Shown here: in pieces, positions 1 through 8,696 of the stretch
How positions within the stretch are numbered: the first letter of the stretch is position 1
Layout: each line of letters begins with the position of its first letter
Source: Chloroflexota bacterium
GTDB lineage: Bacteria > Chloroflexota > Anaerolineae > 4572-78 > J111
Length of the DNA stretch: 12,062 bases
Assembly (NCBI GenBank): GCA_003694775.1
Contig: RFJV01000322.1
Span: forward strand, 1 to 12,062
Direction: 5' to 3'
Made by a program: the position numbers and the translations under genes
Notes under the pieces: model-generated
Databases searched by the model: none
The model's input: the letters and a program-made list of their open reading frames with translations, nothing else
Told to the model about the DNA's origin: nothing

Positions 1-28
1 CAATCGCCAATCGACAATCGTCAATCGC
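1..28. repeat. 7-bp tandem repeat abutting the polX start
   Basis: Four consecutive copies of CAATCGN fill positions 1-7, 8-14, 15-21 and 22-28, differing only in the last base (C, A, T, C). One base separates the array from the polX ATG at 30, so the array occupies the place where a Shine-Dalgarno site would be expected. The array may continue upstream of the window. The repeat is seen directly; any function is unknown. Confidence 0.85.
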
Positions 29-29
29 T

Positions 30-1769
30 ATGTCTTATCCAACCAACCGGCAAATTGCCGACTTACTGAACCGCATTGCTGGTCTGCTGGAAATCAAAGG
101 GGAGAACCCCTTCAAAATCCGGGCCTACCGCCGCGCCGCGGAGCAGATTGCCCACCACGGACAGGAGCTGGCCGAGCTGTGGCAGTCCGGTGATGATTTG
201 CGCCGGCTGGAGGGGGTCGGCCAGGCCATTGCCGACAAGCTGGACGAGCTGTTCCGTACCGGTCGGCTGGAATTCTGGGAACGGCTGACCGCCGAAGTAC
301 CGGAGAGCCTGCTGGAGGTGCTGGAAATTCCGGAGGTCGGTCCGGCCCTGGCCCGAACAATGTGGCAGGAACTGGGGCTGACCACCGTGGCCGGGGTGCA
401 GGCCGCGGCCGAGCAGGGTAAACTGCGTACCCTGCCCCGGATGGGCAAAAAGAAAGAAGCCCGCATCCTGGCCGGCATTCGGGCGATGGCCCGCCGGCAG
501 ACCGGACGATTTCATCTGGGACAGGCCTGGCCGCTGGCCCGGCAGGTACTGGCTGTTCTGGGCGACCTGCCGCAGGTGGTCCGGGTAGAAACCGCCGGCA
601 GTCTGCGCCGCATGCGCGATACCATCGGCGACCTGGACTTTCTGGCCGCCACCGACCACCCCGCGGCGGTGATGGAGGTCTTTGTCCGCCTGCCGGATGT
701 GGCCGAGGTGTTGGGGTCGGGTGAAACCAAGACCTCGGTCCGCTTCAAGAACGGCCTTCAGGCCGACCTGCGCTGTGTGCCGCCGGCTCGCTGGGGCACG
801 GCCCTGCAGTACTTTACCGGCAGTAAAAGCCACAATGTTAAAATCCGGGAGCTGGCCCAACGGCAGGGCTACAGCCTCAATGAGTACGCCCTGACCCGCG
901 AGCAGGACGGCAAGCCGTTCCTCTTTGATACCGAGGCCGCGCTGTATGAGTTTTTGGGGCTGGCCTGGATTCCGCCCCACCTGCGCGAGGATTGGGGCGA
1001 AATCGAAGCCGCCCGGTCCGGCGCCCTGCCCGCCGGTCTGTCCGTCGCCGACATCCGCGGGGAGGTGCACTGCCACTCCACCTGGAGCGACGGGCGGAAC
1101 ACCATCGAGGAGATGGCTCGCGCCGCCCTGGCCCGCGGCTACGAGTATCTGGTCATCACCGACCACTCCCGCAGTCTGGGGGTCGCCAATGGTCTATCGG
1201 TGGAGCGTTTGCGCCAGCAGAGCCGGGAGATTGAGGCGGTGCAGGCGCGGGTTCCCGGTATCCGGCTGTGGCAGGGCGCGGAGGTTGAAGTCAAGGCGGA
1301 CGGCTCGCTGGATTACCCCGATGATGTGCTGGCCGGGCTGGACTTTGTGGTGGCTTCAGTGCATACCGGTCTGCGGCAGGACCGGGAGACCCTCACCCGC
1401 CGCGCCCTGGCTGCTATCCAGAACCCGCACGTCAAGGTGCTGGCACACCCCACCGGCCGTCTGCTGACCGACCGGCCCGGCGGGGATTTCGATATGGAAG
1501 CCGTTTTTCAGGCCGCGGCCCGGACCGGTACCCTGCTGGAAATCAACGCCTCCCCCTACCGGCTGGATTTACCCGACGTGCTCGTTCGCCGGGCCATTGC
1601 GGCAGGGGTTAAACTCATCATCAACTGCGACGCCCACGGCGTGGAGGATTTCGACAACCTCCAGTTTGGCGTGGCTACGGCCAACCGCGGCTGGGCCGCG
1701 GCGGAGCAGGTCGCCAACACCCTGCCGCTGGCGGAATTTGAGGCCCAAATGGGACTGGTGCAAAAGTAG
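30..1769 (+). CDS. polX: PolX family DNA polymerase with PHP exonuclease domain
   Basis: Bacterial family X polymerases fill short gaps in base-excision repair, and their C-terminal PHP domain gives a metal-dependent 3'-5' exonuclease. The 579 residues match the usual 570-580. Residues 1-80 form the N-terminal HhH/8-kDa region (ENPFKIRAYRRAA) and 90-155 a second HhH region. The palm carries TIGDLD with catalytic D201 and D203, and D246 in LQADLR. The PHP domain (about 340-579) keeps its metal ligands: H347-C-H349, D354, D378-H379, E418/E420, H445, H473 and D534-A-H536. Both active centres therefore look intact. The start is the ATG at 30, because the N-terminus aligns with the family from the first residues, although a CAATCGN repeat replaces any ribosome-binding site. 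A terminator follows, so the gene is separate from the pigment operon. The family call is secure; the precise repair role is inferred from relatives. Confidence 0.96.
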   Translation: MSYPTNRQIADLLNRIAGLLEIKGENPFKIRAYRRAAEQIAHHGQELAELWQSGDDLRRLEGVGQAIADKLDELFRTGRLEFWERLTAEVPESLLEVLEIPEVGPALARTMWQELGLTTVAGVQAAAEQGKLRTLPRMGKKKEARILAGIRAMARRQTGRFHLGQAWPLARQVLAVLGDLPQVVRVETAGSLRRMRDTIGDLDFLAATDHPAAVMEVFVRLPDVAEVLGSGETKTSVRFKNGLQADLRCVPPARWGTALQYFTGSKSHNVKIRELAQRQGYSLNEYALTREQDGKPFLFDTEAALYEFLGLAWIPPHLREDWGEIEAARSGALPAGLSVADIRGEVHCHSTWSDGRNTIEEMARAALARGYEYLVITDHSRSLGVANGLSVERLRQQSREIEAVQARVPGIRLWQGAEVEVKADGSLDYPDDVLAGLDFVVASVHTGLRQDRETLTRRALAAIQNPHVKVLAHPTGRLLTDRPGGDFDMEAVFQAAARTGTLLEINASPYRLDLPDVLVRRAIAAGVKLIINCDAHGVEDFDNLQFGVATANRGWAAAEQVANTLPLAEFEAQMGLVQK

Positions 1770-1801
1770 AAAGTCACAAAACCCGGCAAACTTCATCCCA
1801 G

Positions 1802-1829
1802 GCGACTGCCATCCGGCAGTCGCTTTTTT
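1802..1829 (+). terminator. Rho-independent terminator after polX
   Basis: A perfect 9-bp stem, GCGACTGCC (1802-1810) with GGCAGTCGC (1815-1823), closes a 4-nt ATCC loop and is followed by six T residues (1824-1829). It lies 33 bp after the polX stop. A second hairpin follows (TCCGGC 1834-1839 with GCCGGA 1845-1850, plus outer TTGTTG 1828-1833 with CAACAA 1855-1860) and could reinforce the stop. This insulates polX from the crtB promoter downstream. Confidence 0.92.
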
Positions 1830-1868
1830 GTTGTCCGGCTGGATGCCGGACGGGCAACAACGAAAAAA

Positions 1869-1921
1869 TACACAAAACATAGACAAAAGAAAAATAAATA
1901 TTGACAAAATTTTGATAATAT
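1869..1921 (+). promoter_or_regulatory. Putative operator: phased direct repeats and palindrome over the crtB -35
   Basis: Within a very AT-rich patch, the pattern TNNACAAAA occurs at 1869 (TACACAAAA), 1880 (TAGACAAAA) and 1901 (TTGACAAAA), spaced 11 and 21 bp, which places all three on about the same helix face. The third copy contains the -35 hexamer. A 24-bp dyad at 1898-1921 (arms ATATT and AATAT around a perfect CAAAATTTTG core, 10 of 12 pairs matching) covers the -35 and most of the spacer. Repressor binding here would block RNA polymerase. The arrangement resembles MerR-family LitR/CarH operators, which overlap the -35 of carotenoid promoters. The regulator's identity is inference; AT-rich DNA gives some such repeats by chance. 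Confidence 0.5.
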
Positions 1922-1963
1922 GGTATACTTTGTTCGTAATCGTTCAGCTTTACCCGAAAGGAA
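1901..1963 (+). promoter_or_regulatory. Sigma-70 extended -10 promoter and RBS for the carotenoid operon
   Basis: The -35 is TTGACA (1901-1906), a perfect consensus. It is followed by an ideal 17-bp spacer and the -10 TATACT (1924-1929), preceded by TG at 1921-1922, which makes an extended -10. Transcription should begin near 1936, giving a leader of about 35 nt. The ribosome-binding site GAAAGGAA (1956-1963) sits 7 nt before the ATG at 1971. An in-frame ATG at 1920 falls inside the promoter and cannot be the translation start. This is the only strong promoter found ahead of the nine-gene operon. Confidence 0.9.
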
Positions 1964-1970
1964 CACTCGT

Positions 1971-2933
1971 ATGACCTCATCTTCCGTGCCCTGGGAACAA
2001 AGCCTGCTCTCCAAAGCAACTGCCGCCTTCGAAAGCGGCCTGCCGGCTGTGCCCCAGTCCTTTTCCGCGGATGAAGCCGGCCTGGCCCAGGCTTACCACC
2101 ACGCCGACAGCATCACTCGCCGGAACAGCCGGACATTCTATCTGGCGACCAGCCTTCTGCCGGTAGAAAAACGCCGGGCCATCCGCGCCCTCTACGCTTT
2201 CTGCCGGGTCAGCGACGACGTGGTCGACCGCGCAGACGGGGACCGGTTGGCACGTCTGGCCGGCTGGCGGTCTGCGCTTCAGGGCGAAGCACCGCCTGCT
2301 TCCGACCCCGTCCTGACTGCCTGGGCCGATACCCGCCACCGCTACCGCATCCCGCCCCTCTACGCCGAACAGCTTCTCGACGCCCTGTCCCAGGACTTGA
2401 CGGTGACCCGCTACCCCTCTTTCAACGAATTGGCCCACTACTGCTACGGGGTGGCCTCGACGGTGGGCCTGATGTCCATGCATATCATCGGCTACCGCGG
2501 TCCCGAGGCGTTGCCCTACGCCGTCAAGCTTGGGGTCGCTCTGCAGTTGACCAACATCCTGCGCGACGTAGGCGAAGATTGGCGGCAGGGCCGCCTGTAC
2601 CTCCCGCAGGATGAACTGGCCGCCTTCAACCTGTCTGAGGCAGACCTGGATACCGGCCGCGTGGACGACCGCTGGCGGGCCTTGATGCGCTTCCAGATTC
2701 TGCGCACCCGCCGCCTCTACACCGAGTCCTTGCCCGGTGTGGCTCTGCTCCATCCCGACGGCCGGTTTGCCGTAGCCGCGGCGGCAGAACTGTACCGGGC
2801 CATCCTGGACGACATCGAGGCTCACGATTACGATGTATTCAATCGCCGCGCCCATCTCGGCGCGGTCAAAAAGCTGGTCCGTTTGCCCGGCATCTACTGG
2901 CGAGTGGCGACCAGTCGCTACCAGCAGAATTGA
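1971..2933 (+). CDS. crtB: Phytoene synthase
   Basis: CrtB condenses two geranylgeranyl diphosphates head-to-head into 15-cis-phytoene, the first committed step of C40 carotenoid synthesis. The protein has 320 residues from the ATG at 1971, chosen because the RBS GAAAGGAA precedes it and the promoter lies just upstream. Both Asp-rich Mg/diphosphate motifs are present: [12 protein letters not shown] (D82, D83, D86) and [10 protein letters not shown] (D199, D203), followed by [10 protein letters not shown], typical of bacterial phytoene synthases. [12 protein letters not shown] near the N-terminus matches the substrate pocket. C30 CrtM (dehydrosqualene synthase) is the nearest alternative, but the downstream lycopene cyclase argues for C40. 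No GGPP synthase is in the window. It is the first gene of the operon; crtI starts 14 bp after its stop. Confidence 0.95.
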   Translation: MTSSSVPWEQSLLSKATAAFESGLPAVPQSFSADEAGLAQAYHHADSITRRNSRTFYLATSLLPVEKRRAIRALYAFCRVSDDVVDRADGDRLARLAGWRSALQGEAPPASDPVLTAWADTRHRYRIPPLYAEQLLDALSQDLTVTRYPSFNELAHYCYGVASTVGLMSMHIIGYRGPEALPYAVKLGVALQLTNILRDVGEDWRQGRLYLPQDELAAFNLSEADLDTGRVDDRWRALMRFQILRTRRLYTESLPGVALLHPDGRFAVAAAAELYRAILDDIEAHDYDVFNRRAHLGAVKKLVRLPGIYWRVATSRYQQN

Positions 2934-2947
2934 CGAGGTTCCAACCA

Positions 2948-4486
2948 ATGAACAACCCCAGAAGTATTGTCATCGGTAGTGGTTTTGGCGGGTTGGCTGT
3001 TGCCGCCCGCCTGGCCGCTCGCGGTCACCGGGTGGATGTCTTCGAGAAGATGGACGGCCCCGGCGGCCGGGCCTACACCTTTGAACGGGACGGCTTCCGC
3101 TTCGACGGCGGCCCCACGGTCATCACCGCCCCTTTTCTCTTTGACGAAATTTTTGCCCTGGCCGGCCGCCGGCGGGAAGATTACGTGGAATTTCTCCCCG
3201 TGGACCCCTTCTACCGTATTTTTGACCACCAGGGCCGCTATTTTGAATACAATGGCGATGTGGACTTTGTCTTCTCCCAGATTGACCGCTGGAACCCGGC
3301 AGACAAGGATGGCTACCGCCGTTTTCTGTCCACCACGCGGGCCATTTTCCAGAAAGGTTTTGTGGAGCTGGCGGACAAGCCATTCCTCCATTTCGGCGAC
3401 ATGCTTCGTGTAGCCCCCGACCTCATTCGTTTGCAATCCTACCGGTCGGTGTATGGCTACGTGTCCCGGTTTATTCAGGATGACTTCCTGCGCCGCTGTT
3501 TTACCTTCCATCCCTTACTCATCGGTGGCAATCCTTTCAATGCCTCCTCTATCTACGCCATGATTCACTACCTGGAGCGGGAGTGGGGCGTCTGGTACGC
3601 CCGTGGGGGAACCGGTGCTCTGGTGCAGGCCCTGGCCCGGCTCATCGAGGAGCTGGGCGGCAGAATCCACTACCGCACCGAAGTGGACGAAATTCTGGTT
3701 GAAAACCGGCAGGCCGTGGGAGTACGGCTCAAGGATGGAACTGTCATCCCCGCCGACCACGTCATCTCCAATGCCGACGTGCCGTTTACCTACATGAACA
3801 TGATTGCTCCCAGGCACCGCGGTCTGCGCAACTCAAACTTCCGCTACCAGCACCTGACCAGGTACAGCATGTCGCTGGTGGTTATCTATTTTGGCGTGAA
3901 TCGCCAGTACCGGGACACGCCGCTGGCCCATCACAACATTATCCTCAGCCGGCGCTACAAGGGGTTGCTCCGGGACCTGTTCCGGGCCAAAACCCTGCCG
4001 CCCGATTTCTCCCTCTACCTGCATATGCCCACCCTCACCGACCCGTCGATGGCTCCGCCGGGTCACGAGAGCTTCTACGTGTTGGCCCCGGTGCCCCATC
4101 TCGGCGCAGACATCGACTGGACGCAGACTGCCCGTCCCTTCCGCGATGCGGTGATGCAGTTCCTGGAAGACAACTACCTGCCCGACCTCCAGCGTCACAT
4201 CGTGACCGAGCATATGATTGACCCCCGTCATTTTCAAAACCGGCTGAACACCTACCTGGGCACCGGTTTCTCCATCCAGCCTGTGCTGACCCAGTCGGCC
4301 TGGTTCCGGCCCCACAACCGGTCGGAGGATATTGACAACCTCTATTTTGTTGGCGCCGGAACCCATCCCGGTGCGGGTTTGCCCGGCGTTGTTTCTTCTG
4401 CCAAAATTGTTGAATCGCTTATCACCGGCGACCCACCGTTGCCGGTCCCAGAAGGATTACATCATGATTTACACCCTGCTTCGTGA
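2948..4486 (+). CDS. crtI: Phytoene desaturase, CrtI type
   Basis: This is an FAD-dependent desaturase expected to convert phytoene to lycopene at the membrane. It has 512 residues, within the usual 490-550. The N-terminal dinucleotide fold carries GSGFGG at 10-15, followed by the acidic end of strand 2 (VDVFEK) and [14 protein letters not shown]. The C-terminal FAD motif [16 protein letters not shown] (about 466-482) is the CrtI-family signature. The start is the ATG at 2948, with GAGGT at 2935-2939 as RBS, preferred over an in-frame TTG at 2930 that overlaps the crtB stop. The 3' end overlaps the next gene by 23 nt, suggesting translational coupling. The number of desaturation steps cannot be read from sequence; four (lycopene) is inferred from the lycopene cyclase in the same operon. 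Confidence 0.95.
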   Translation: MNNPRSIVIGSGFGGLAVAARLAARGHRVDVFEKMDGPGGRAYTFERDGFRFDGGPTVITAPFLFDEIFALAGRRREDYVEFLPVDPFYRIFDHQGRYFEYNGDVDFVFSQIDRWNPADKDGYRRFLSTTRAIFQKGFVELADKPFLHFGDMLRVAPDLIRLQSYRSVYGYVSRFIQDDFLRRCFTFHPLLIGGNPFNASSIYAMIHYLEREWGVWYARGGTGALVQALARLIEELGGRIHYRTEVDEILVENRQAVGVRLKDGTVIPADHVISNADVPFTYMNMIAPRHRGLRNSNFRYQHLTRYSMSLVVIYFGVNRQYRDTPLAHHNIILSRRYKGLLRDLFRAKTLPPDFSLYLHMPTLTDPSMAPPGHESFYVLAPVPHLGADIDWTQTARPFRDAVMQFLEDNYLPDLQRHIVTEHMIDPRHFQNRLNTYLGTGFSIQPVLTQSAWFRPHNRSEDIDNLYFVGAGTHPGAGLPGVVSSAKIVESLITGDPPLPVPEGLHHDLHPAS

Positions 4487-4985
4487 ACAGTTCATCCCTG
4501 CTTCTCTGGAGGAAGTGTGGAACTTTTTTTCCACCCCGCGCAATCTGAACCGGATGACCCCCCCGGATATGGCCTTCCGGTTCGTCTCCGGCGGCGACGA
4601 ACCGATGTATCCCGGACAGCTCATCCAGTACCGGATAGCCCTTTTCCCCGGCGTGCGGGTTCCCTGGCTCACCCAGATTACCCATGTTGAGCCTGGCCGG
4701 CTGTTCGTCGACGAACAGCGCATCGGTCCGTACCGGCTGTGGATACATGAGCACCGTTTCCAGCGCGTGGAGCGGGGCGTCCTTATGACCGACCACGTCA
4801 CCTACGCCCTGCCCTTTTCCCCTGTTGGCGACCTCCTGCATCCGTTGCTGGTCCGGCCCCGGCTGGAAGCCATTTTTAACTACCGCCGCCAGATGGTCGC
4901 CGAACTGTTCGGCGCGGGCACGCAGAAGGCAGAAACGCCCGCCCATCCGGCGGGACAATCCGACACTATTCCGGAGAAAATATGA
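4464..4985 (+). CDS. SRPBCC (START-like) ligand-binding protein
   Basis: This 173-residue protein has the features of the COG4276-type SRPBCC family: an opening strand [19 protein letters not shown], then [10 protein letters not shown], repeated beta strands with [35 protein letters not shown] and [15 protein letters not shown], and a long C-terminal helix [16 protein letters not shown]. The fold makes a hydrophobic cavity that holds lipids or polycyclic ligands; the ligand of this subgroup is not known to me. The start is the ATG at 4464, with AGAAGGA at 4450-4456 as RBS; it lies inside the end of crtI. The stop overlaps the next start (ATGA at 4982-4985). The last 25 or so residues are polar and look disordered. 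The position between pigment and photoprotection genes suggests carotenoid or isoprenoid binding, but that is inference. Confidence 0.85.
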   Translation: MIYTLLREQFIPASLEEVWNFFSTPRNLNRMTPPDMAFRFVSGGDEPMYPGQLIQYRIALFPGVRVPWLTQITHVEPGRLFVDEQRIGPYRLWIHEHRFQRVERGVLMTDHVTYALPFSPVGDLLHPLLVRPRLEAIFNYRRQMVAELFGAGTQKAETPAHPAGQSDTIPEKI

Positions 4986-5959
4986 TGACCGGTTGGCCTG
5001 TTCCCAAAATCGTTGTCAGCGAGTGTCTGGGCTTTGCCCACTGCCGTTACGATGGCAGTATCATCCCCGACCGTATCGTGTCTGCCCTGCAGTCGCACGT
5101 CTCTTTTGTCCCCGTCTGCCCCGAAGAACGCATCGGCCTGGGGACTCCCCGCCCGCCGATACGGCTGGTGTTGTCCGGCGATGCGGTGCGTCTCCTCCAG
5201 CCCGATACCGGCCAGGACCTGACCGAAGCAATGCAGGAGTTCAGCCGCGCCTTTCTTGCCGCCCTCTCTCAGATAGACGGCTTCATCCTGAAAAACCGCT
5301 CGCCGTCCTGTGCGGTCAGGGATGCCAAACTTTACCCTGGCGAGGGCCGGAAAGCCTCCGCTGGACAGCGCCCCGGCCTGTTCGGTGAGGCAGTGCTCCA
5401 GACCTTTCCCGACCTGCCGGTGCTGGATGAGGGCCGCCTGACCAACCGGCACATCCGGGAACATTTTTTGACTGCCGTTTTTGCCCTGGCTCGCCTGCGC
5501 GAAGTGGTCAGTACGGGGCAGATGGGGAAGCTGGTCGACTTTCACAGCCGGTACAAGCTTATCCTGATGGCCTACCACCAGACCCAAATGCGGAAGCTGG
5601 GCCGGCTGGTTGCCAATCCGGAGCGTTTACCCGTGGCCGAGGTGATGGCCCGTTACCAGGCCGGCTTCCGGGCCGCGATGCTCAGGCCGCCCCGCCGTCC
5701 ATCGGTCATCAATGTGCTGATGCATGCCTTTGGCTATTTTTCCAAACAGCTCAGCCCGGCAGAAAAAGCCCATTTTCTGGACTTGCTGGTCGACTACCGG
5801 GCCGGCCTGGTCCCTCTCAGCACCCCGACGGGTGTTCTGCAGTCCTGGATGGTCCGCTTCAGCCAACCCTATCTGGAAGGACAGGCCTTTTTCCGCCCCT
5901 TCCCGGAGGCCCTGCTCACCGCCCTGGATTCCGGTAAGGGCCGCGTCGCCGGCAGTTGA
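4982..5959 (+). CDS. rudS: RudS-type tRNA 4-thiouridine desulfidase (TudS/DUF523 + DUF1722)
   Basis: The two-domain architecture is that of RudS proteins, reported to remove sulfur from 4-thiouridine in tRNA and to relieve UVA growth arrest in E. coli. The TudS domain (about 9-145) has VSECL (C15), CRYDG, PVCPE (C46), GTPRPP and NRSPSC (C110). These three cysteines are the expected [4Fe-4S] ligands, and all are present. The DUF1722 domain (about 165-320) carries [15 protein letters not shown] at 184-198 and the family's helical pattern; it is described as tRNA-binding. Length is 325 residues. ATGATG at 4982 offers two starts; GGAG at 4973-4976 is better spaced for the second (4985). The gene is coupled to the SRPBCC gene by ATGA and followed at 11 bp by photolyase, recalling the E. 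coli ybgA-phrB pair. Activity on tRNA is inferred from the family, not shown here. Confidence 0.87.
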   Translation: MMTGWPVPKIVVSECLGFAHCRYDGSIIPDRIVSALQSHVSFVPVCPEERIGLGTPRPPIRLVLSGDAVRLLQPDTGQDLTEAMQEFSRAFLAALSQIDGFILKNRSPSCAVRDAKLYPGEGRKASAGQRPGLFGEAVLQTFPDLPVLDEGRLTNRHIREHFLTAVFALARLREVVSTGQMGKLVDFHSRYKLILMAYHQTQMRKLGRLVANPERLPVAEVMARYQAGFRAAMLRPPRRPSVINVLMHAFGYFSKQLSPAEKAHFLDLLVDYRAGLVPLSTPTGVLQSWMVRFSQPYLEGQAFFRPFPEALLTALDSGKGRVAGS

Positions 5960-5970
5960 GGAAGGAGTCT

Positions 5971-7374
5971 ATGCTGACTGTTATCTGGTGGATACGCCGT
6001 GACCTGCGCCTGGCCGACAACCCGGCCCTCACTGCGGCATTGGCCGCGGGCCGGCAGGTCATCCCTTGTTTCATTATTGACCCGCGGCTGATGGATGGCC
6101 CTGCCGCGGCGGAGAAACGCCGCGCCTTTCTGCTGGCCGGCTTGCATACCCTGGATACCGGTCTGCGCGCCCGCGGCAGTCGGCTGGTCATCCGCATGGG
6201 CAATCCGCTGGCCGAACTGCTTCGCCTGCGCCAGGAAAGCGGGGCCGCGGCCGTCTTCGCCGAAGCCGACTTTTCCCCCTTTGCCCGCCGTCGTGACGCC
6301 CGGATTGCCGCACAGCTACCGCTCCACCTGCACGGCGGCCCCACCCTGCGCCACCCCAACGATGTGCTCAAGGCCGACGGCACACCCTACACCGTCTTTA
6401 CCCCCTACAAACGCGCCTGGCTGAACCTGCCCCTGCCCTCTGCCGAACATCTACTGCCTGCACCGGCCCGCCTGCACACCCCGGCCGGCCTGACCAGCCT
6501 GCCCCTTCCGCCGGTACAGCCGCCGGAACTGTTTCCGCCCGGCGAAACCGAGGCCCAAAATCGCCTGTGCCGTTTTACCAGCGGCCCCATTGCCCGCTAC
6601 GCCGATACCCGCAACCTGCTGGCTGAGGATGGCACGTCTCGCCTGTCTCCCTACCTGCGGTTTGGCATGATTTCGGCCCGGCAGGCTATCGTGGCCGCCC
6701 GAACCGCCGTCGAGGCGGCAGACCAGCCCGCGGCCCGCCAGGGCGCGGAAACCTGGCTCAGCGAACTCGTCTGGCGCGAATTCTACGCCGCTATCCTGTT
6801 CCATTTTCCCCACGTTCTGCACCAGGCTTTCCGGCCTGTCTACCGGCAGATTGCCTGGAACGACTCCCCCGCCGCGCTCAAGCGCTGGCAAGAGGGGCTG
6901 ACCGGCTACCCGGTGGTCGACGCGGCCATGCGCCAGCTTCAGGCGACCGGCTGGATGCATAACCGCGCCCGTATGCTCACCGCCTCCTTCCTGGTCAAGG
7001 ACCTGCTCATCGATTGGCGGCAGGGGGAACAATGGTTCATGCAGAACCTGGTGGATGGCGACCCTGCCGCCAACAACGGCGGCTGGCAGTGGACTGCCGG
7101 GGTTGGCACGGACGCGGCTCCCTATTTTCGCATCTTCAATCCGGTCACCCAGAGCCGCCGGTTCGACCCCCACGGCGCGTACATCCGCCGTTGGTTGCCT
7201 GAACTGGCCCACTTGCCGGACGTGGCGGTCCACGCGCCGTGGGAAAAGGGATACACCGTGCCCGGTTATCCCTCGCCGTTGGTGGACCACAAGTTGGCCC
7301 GCCAGCGCACGCTGGCCGCCTTTGCCCAGGCCCGCCGGCAGTTTCAGGAGGTCCATCATGCCCAAAACGGCTGA
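5971..7374 (+). CDS. phrB: Class I CPD photolyase
   Basis: The enzyme uses blue or near-UV light to split cyclobutane pyrimidine dimers in DNA. It has 467 residues, close to E. coli PhrB (472). The N-terminal antenna domain (1 to about 130) opens with [17 protein letters not shown]. The FAD domain has [50 protein letters not shown] and NNGGWQW (368-374) followed by [13 protein letters not shown]. These fit CPD photolyases rather than plant or DASH cryptochromes. The ATG at 5971 is preferred over an upstream in-frame TTG; it has GAGGAAGGAG (5958-5967) ahead of it. The gene ends 17 nt inside the P450 gene. The antenna chromophore cannot be read from sequence. Photolyase within carotenoid loci is also known from light-induced clusters in Thermus. 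Confidence 0.95.
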   Translation: MLTVIWWIRRDLRLADNPALTAALAAGRQVIPCFIIDPRLMDGPAAAEKRRAFLLAGLHTLDTGLRARGSRLVIRMGNPLAELLRLRQESGAAAVFAEADFSPFARRRDARIAAQLPLHLHGGPTLRHPNDVLKADGTPYTVFTPYKRAWLNLPLPSAEHLLPAPARLHTPAGLTSLPLPPVQPPELFPPGETEAQNRLCRFTSGPIARYADTRNLLAEDGTSRLSPYLRFGMISARQAIVAARTAVEAADQPAARQGAETWLSELVWREFYAAILFHFPHVLHQAFRPVYRQIAWNDSPAALKRWQEGLTGYPVVDAAMRQLQATGWMHNRARMLTASFLVKDLLIDWRQGEQWFMQNLVDGDPAANNGGWQWTAGVGTDAAPYFRIFNPVTQSRRFDPHGAYIRRWLPELAHLPDVAVHAPWEKGYTVPGYPSPLVDHKLARQRTLAAFAQARRQFQEVHHAQNG

Positions 7375-8668
7375 CCCCCCACCCGCCCCGCCGACCGTGG
7401 CCCGGCTGGGGCCGCGCACCGGTCTTTTCGCTCTGATGGCCCTGCCCCGCGGCTTTGGCGGAATTCTGCCCGTTCTGGAGAGGGTGCACCGCGAACTGGG
7501 CGACCTGTTTCAGCTGACCCTGCCCGGTTTCAAACCGGTGTTCGTGGCCGGGCCTGAGCCTATCCGGCAGGTTCTGCTGGAAAACCGGCATGCCTTTCTC
7601 TGGCGTCCCGACGCCGACCCCGTGGCCCGGCTTCTCGGCCGCGGAGTGCTGGTCACAGACGGCGAGGAGCACGCCCGCCTGCGCCGGCTGATGGAGCCGA
7701 GCAGTCGCCGGCCCCATTTTGCCCCCCGCTCCGGGCAGATGTGGCGGCTGGTGGACCGTATCGCCGGTTGCTGGCCCGCGGGACAGGCGGTCGACATGCT
7801 GGTCGAAATGCGGAAGCTGGCCCTGCTTATTTTTGAGGCCGTCTATTTCAGCCACGATATTGAGCCTAAACTGCCCCGTCTTTTCTCGCCGGTACTGCAG
7901 ATTCTGGATTACATCGGGCCTGGCATGTGGATTGTGTTCGGGGCCAAGGCGCCGCCGGCGGCCATACGGGTGCTGGATGAGCACCTGTACGGCCTTATCC
8001 AGCACCGCCGCGGCAGTCCCAATCCCCCGGACGACCTGCTGACCCATCTGGTTCAGGCTCTGGATGATGACGCGCTCGTGCGCGACCAGCTTCTGACCAT
8101 GCTCATCGCCGGACACGATACGAGTACTTCCCACCTGGCCTGGACGCTGTACCTGTTGGGGGCGCATGCCCGGTGGCTGGCCCAGGTTCAGGCGCAGGTG
8201 CGGGATGTGCTGGCGGATGACCCGCCAACGCCGGAGAACATCGGCAAACTGACTCTGCTCGACCAGACGGTCAAGGAAAGCCTGCGGCTCTATCCGCCCA
8301 TTCACGTGGGCAACCGTTTTACCGCCGGGGATGTGGTTCTGGCTGGCTGTCACATTCCCGCCGGAACGCGGGTGATGGTCAGCTACTATCTGGTTCAGCG
8401 CCACCCCGACTTCTGGGAGGCGCCCGCGGAGTTCCGTCCGGAACGCTGGACTACCGGATTCCGGCCCGCGGCTTTTACCTATGTCCCCTTTGGCGGCGGC
8501 CCCCGCAACTGCATTGGCGCGGCCTTTGCTCAACTGGAAGCCCGGCTGGTGCTGGCGCGCCTGCTTCAGCGGTTCCGGTTTACCATGCCCCGCCAGCGGG
8601 TGTCGGTCTATATGGGCGCGGCCCTGGAACCGCGGCCCTATCTGAAGATGGAAGTGCAAGCTATCTAG
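7358..8668 (+). CDS. Cytochrome P450, probable carotenoid ring hydroxylase
   Basis: This is a soluble bacterial P450 of 436 residues without an N-terminal membrane anchor. Its diagnostic motifs are complete: oxygen-activating AGHDTS in the I helix (251-256), K-helix ESLR (E307, R310), and the haem-binding loop [10 protein letters not shown] with Cys385 as thiolate ligand. The start is the ATG at 7358 with CAGGAGG at 7345-7351; the reading frame stays open upstream, but only inside the photolyase gene. In Thermus thermophilus, CYP175A1 hydroxylates beta-carotene to zeaxanthin and is encoded beside crtB and photolyase. That context and the adjacent lycopene cyclase suggest the same role here. 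Ring position, degree of oxidation and electron donor are unknown, and no ferredoxin or reductase is in the window. Another isoprenoid hydroxylation is possible. Confidence 0.9.
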   Translation: MPKTADPPPAPPTVARLGPRTGLFALMALPRGFGGILPVLERVHRELGDLFQLTLPGFKPVFVAGPEPIRQVLLENRHAFLWRPDADPVARLLGRGVLVTDGEEHARLRRLMEPSSRRPHFAPRSGQMWRLVDRIAGCWPAGQAVDMLVEMRKLALLIFEAVYFSHDIEPKLPRLFSPVLQILDYIGPGMWIVFGAKAPPAAIRVLDEHLYGLIQHRRGSPNPPDDLLTHLVQALDDDALVRDQLLTMLIAGHDTSTSHLAWTLYLLGAHARWLAQVQAQVRDVLADDPPTPENIGKLTLLDQTVKESLRLYPPIHVGNRFTAGDVVLAGCHIPAGTRVMVSYYLVQRHPDFWEAPAEFRPERWTTGFRPAAFTYVPFGGGPRNCIGAAFAQLEARLVLARLLQRFRFTMPRQRVSVYMGAALEPRPYLKMEVQAI

Positions 8669-8696
8669 GTGCGCCGCACCTGGTTGAGGCTATCTT

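Noticed and set aside
63..1166. Long minus-strand frame opposite polX
   Set aside because: PolX on the plus strand has all catalytic motifs; the antisense product is Gly/Gln-rich without a domain.
1828..1860. Second hairpin as a minus-strand terminator or riboswitch
   Set aside because: It has no T-tract in the minus direction and is upstream of the crtB transcript start, so it cannot be a leader element of that operon.
1920..1970. Longer CrtB starting at the ATG at 1920
   Set aside because: This ATG lies inside the promoter spacer and upstream of the predicted transcript start; the ATG at 1971 has a clear RBS.
7055..7357. Extended P450 or photolyase-P450 overlap protein beginning at 7055
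   Set aside because: The extra 101 residues are an out-of-frame reading of photolyase; the ATG at 7358 has an excellent RBS and gives normal P450 length.
7145..8659. 504-residue open frame on the minus strand opposite photolyase and P450
   Set aside because: It is an antisense shadow of GC-rich coding sequence, with low-complexity composition and no recognisable domain.
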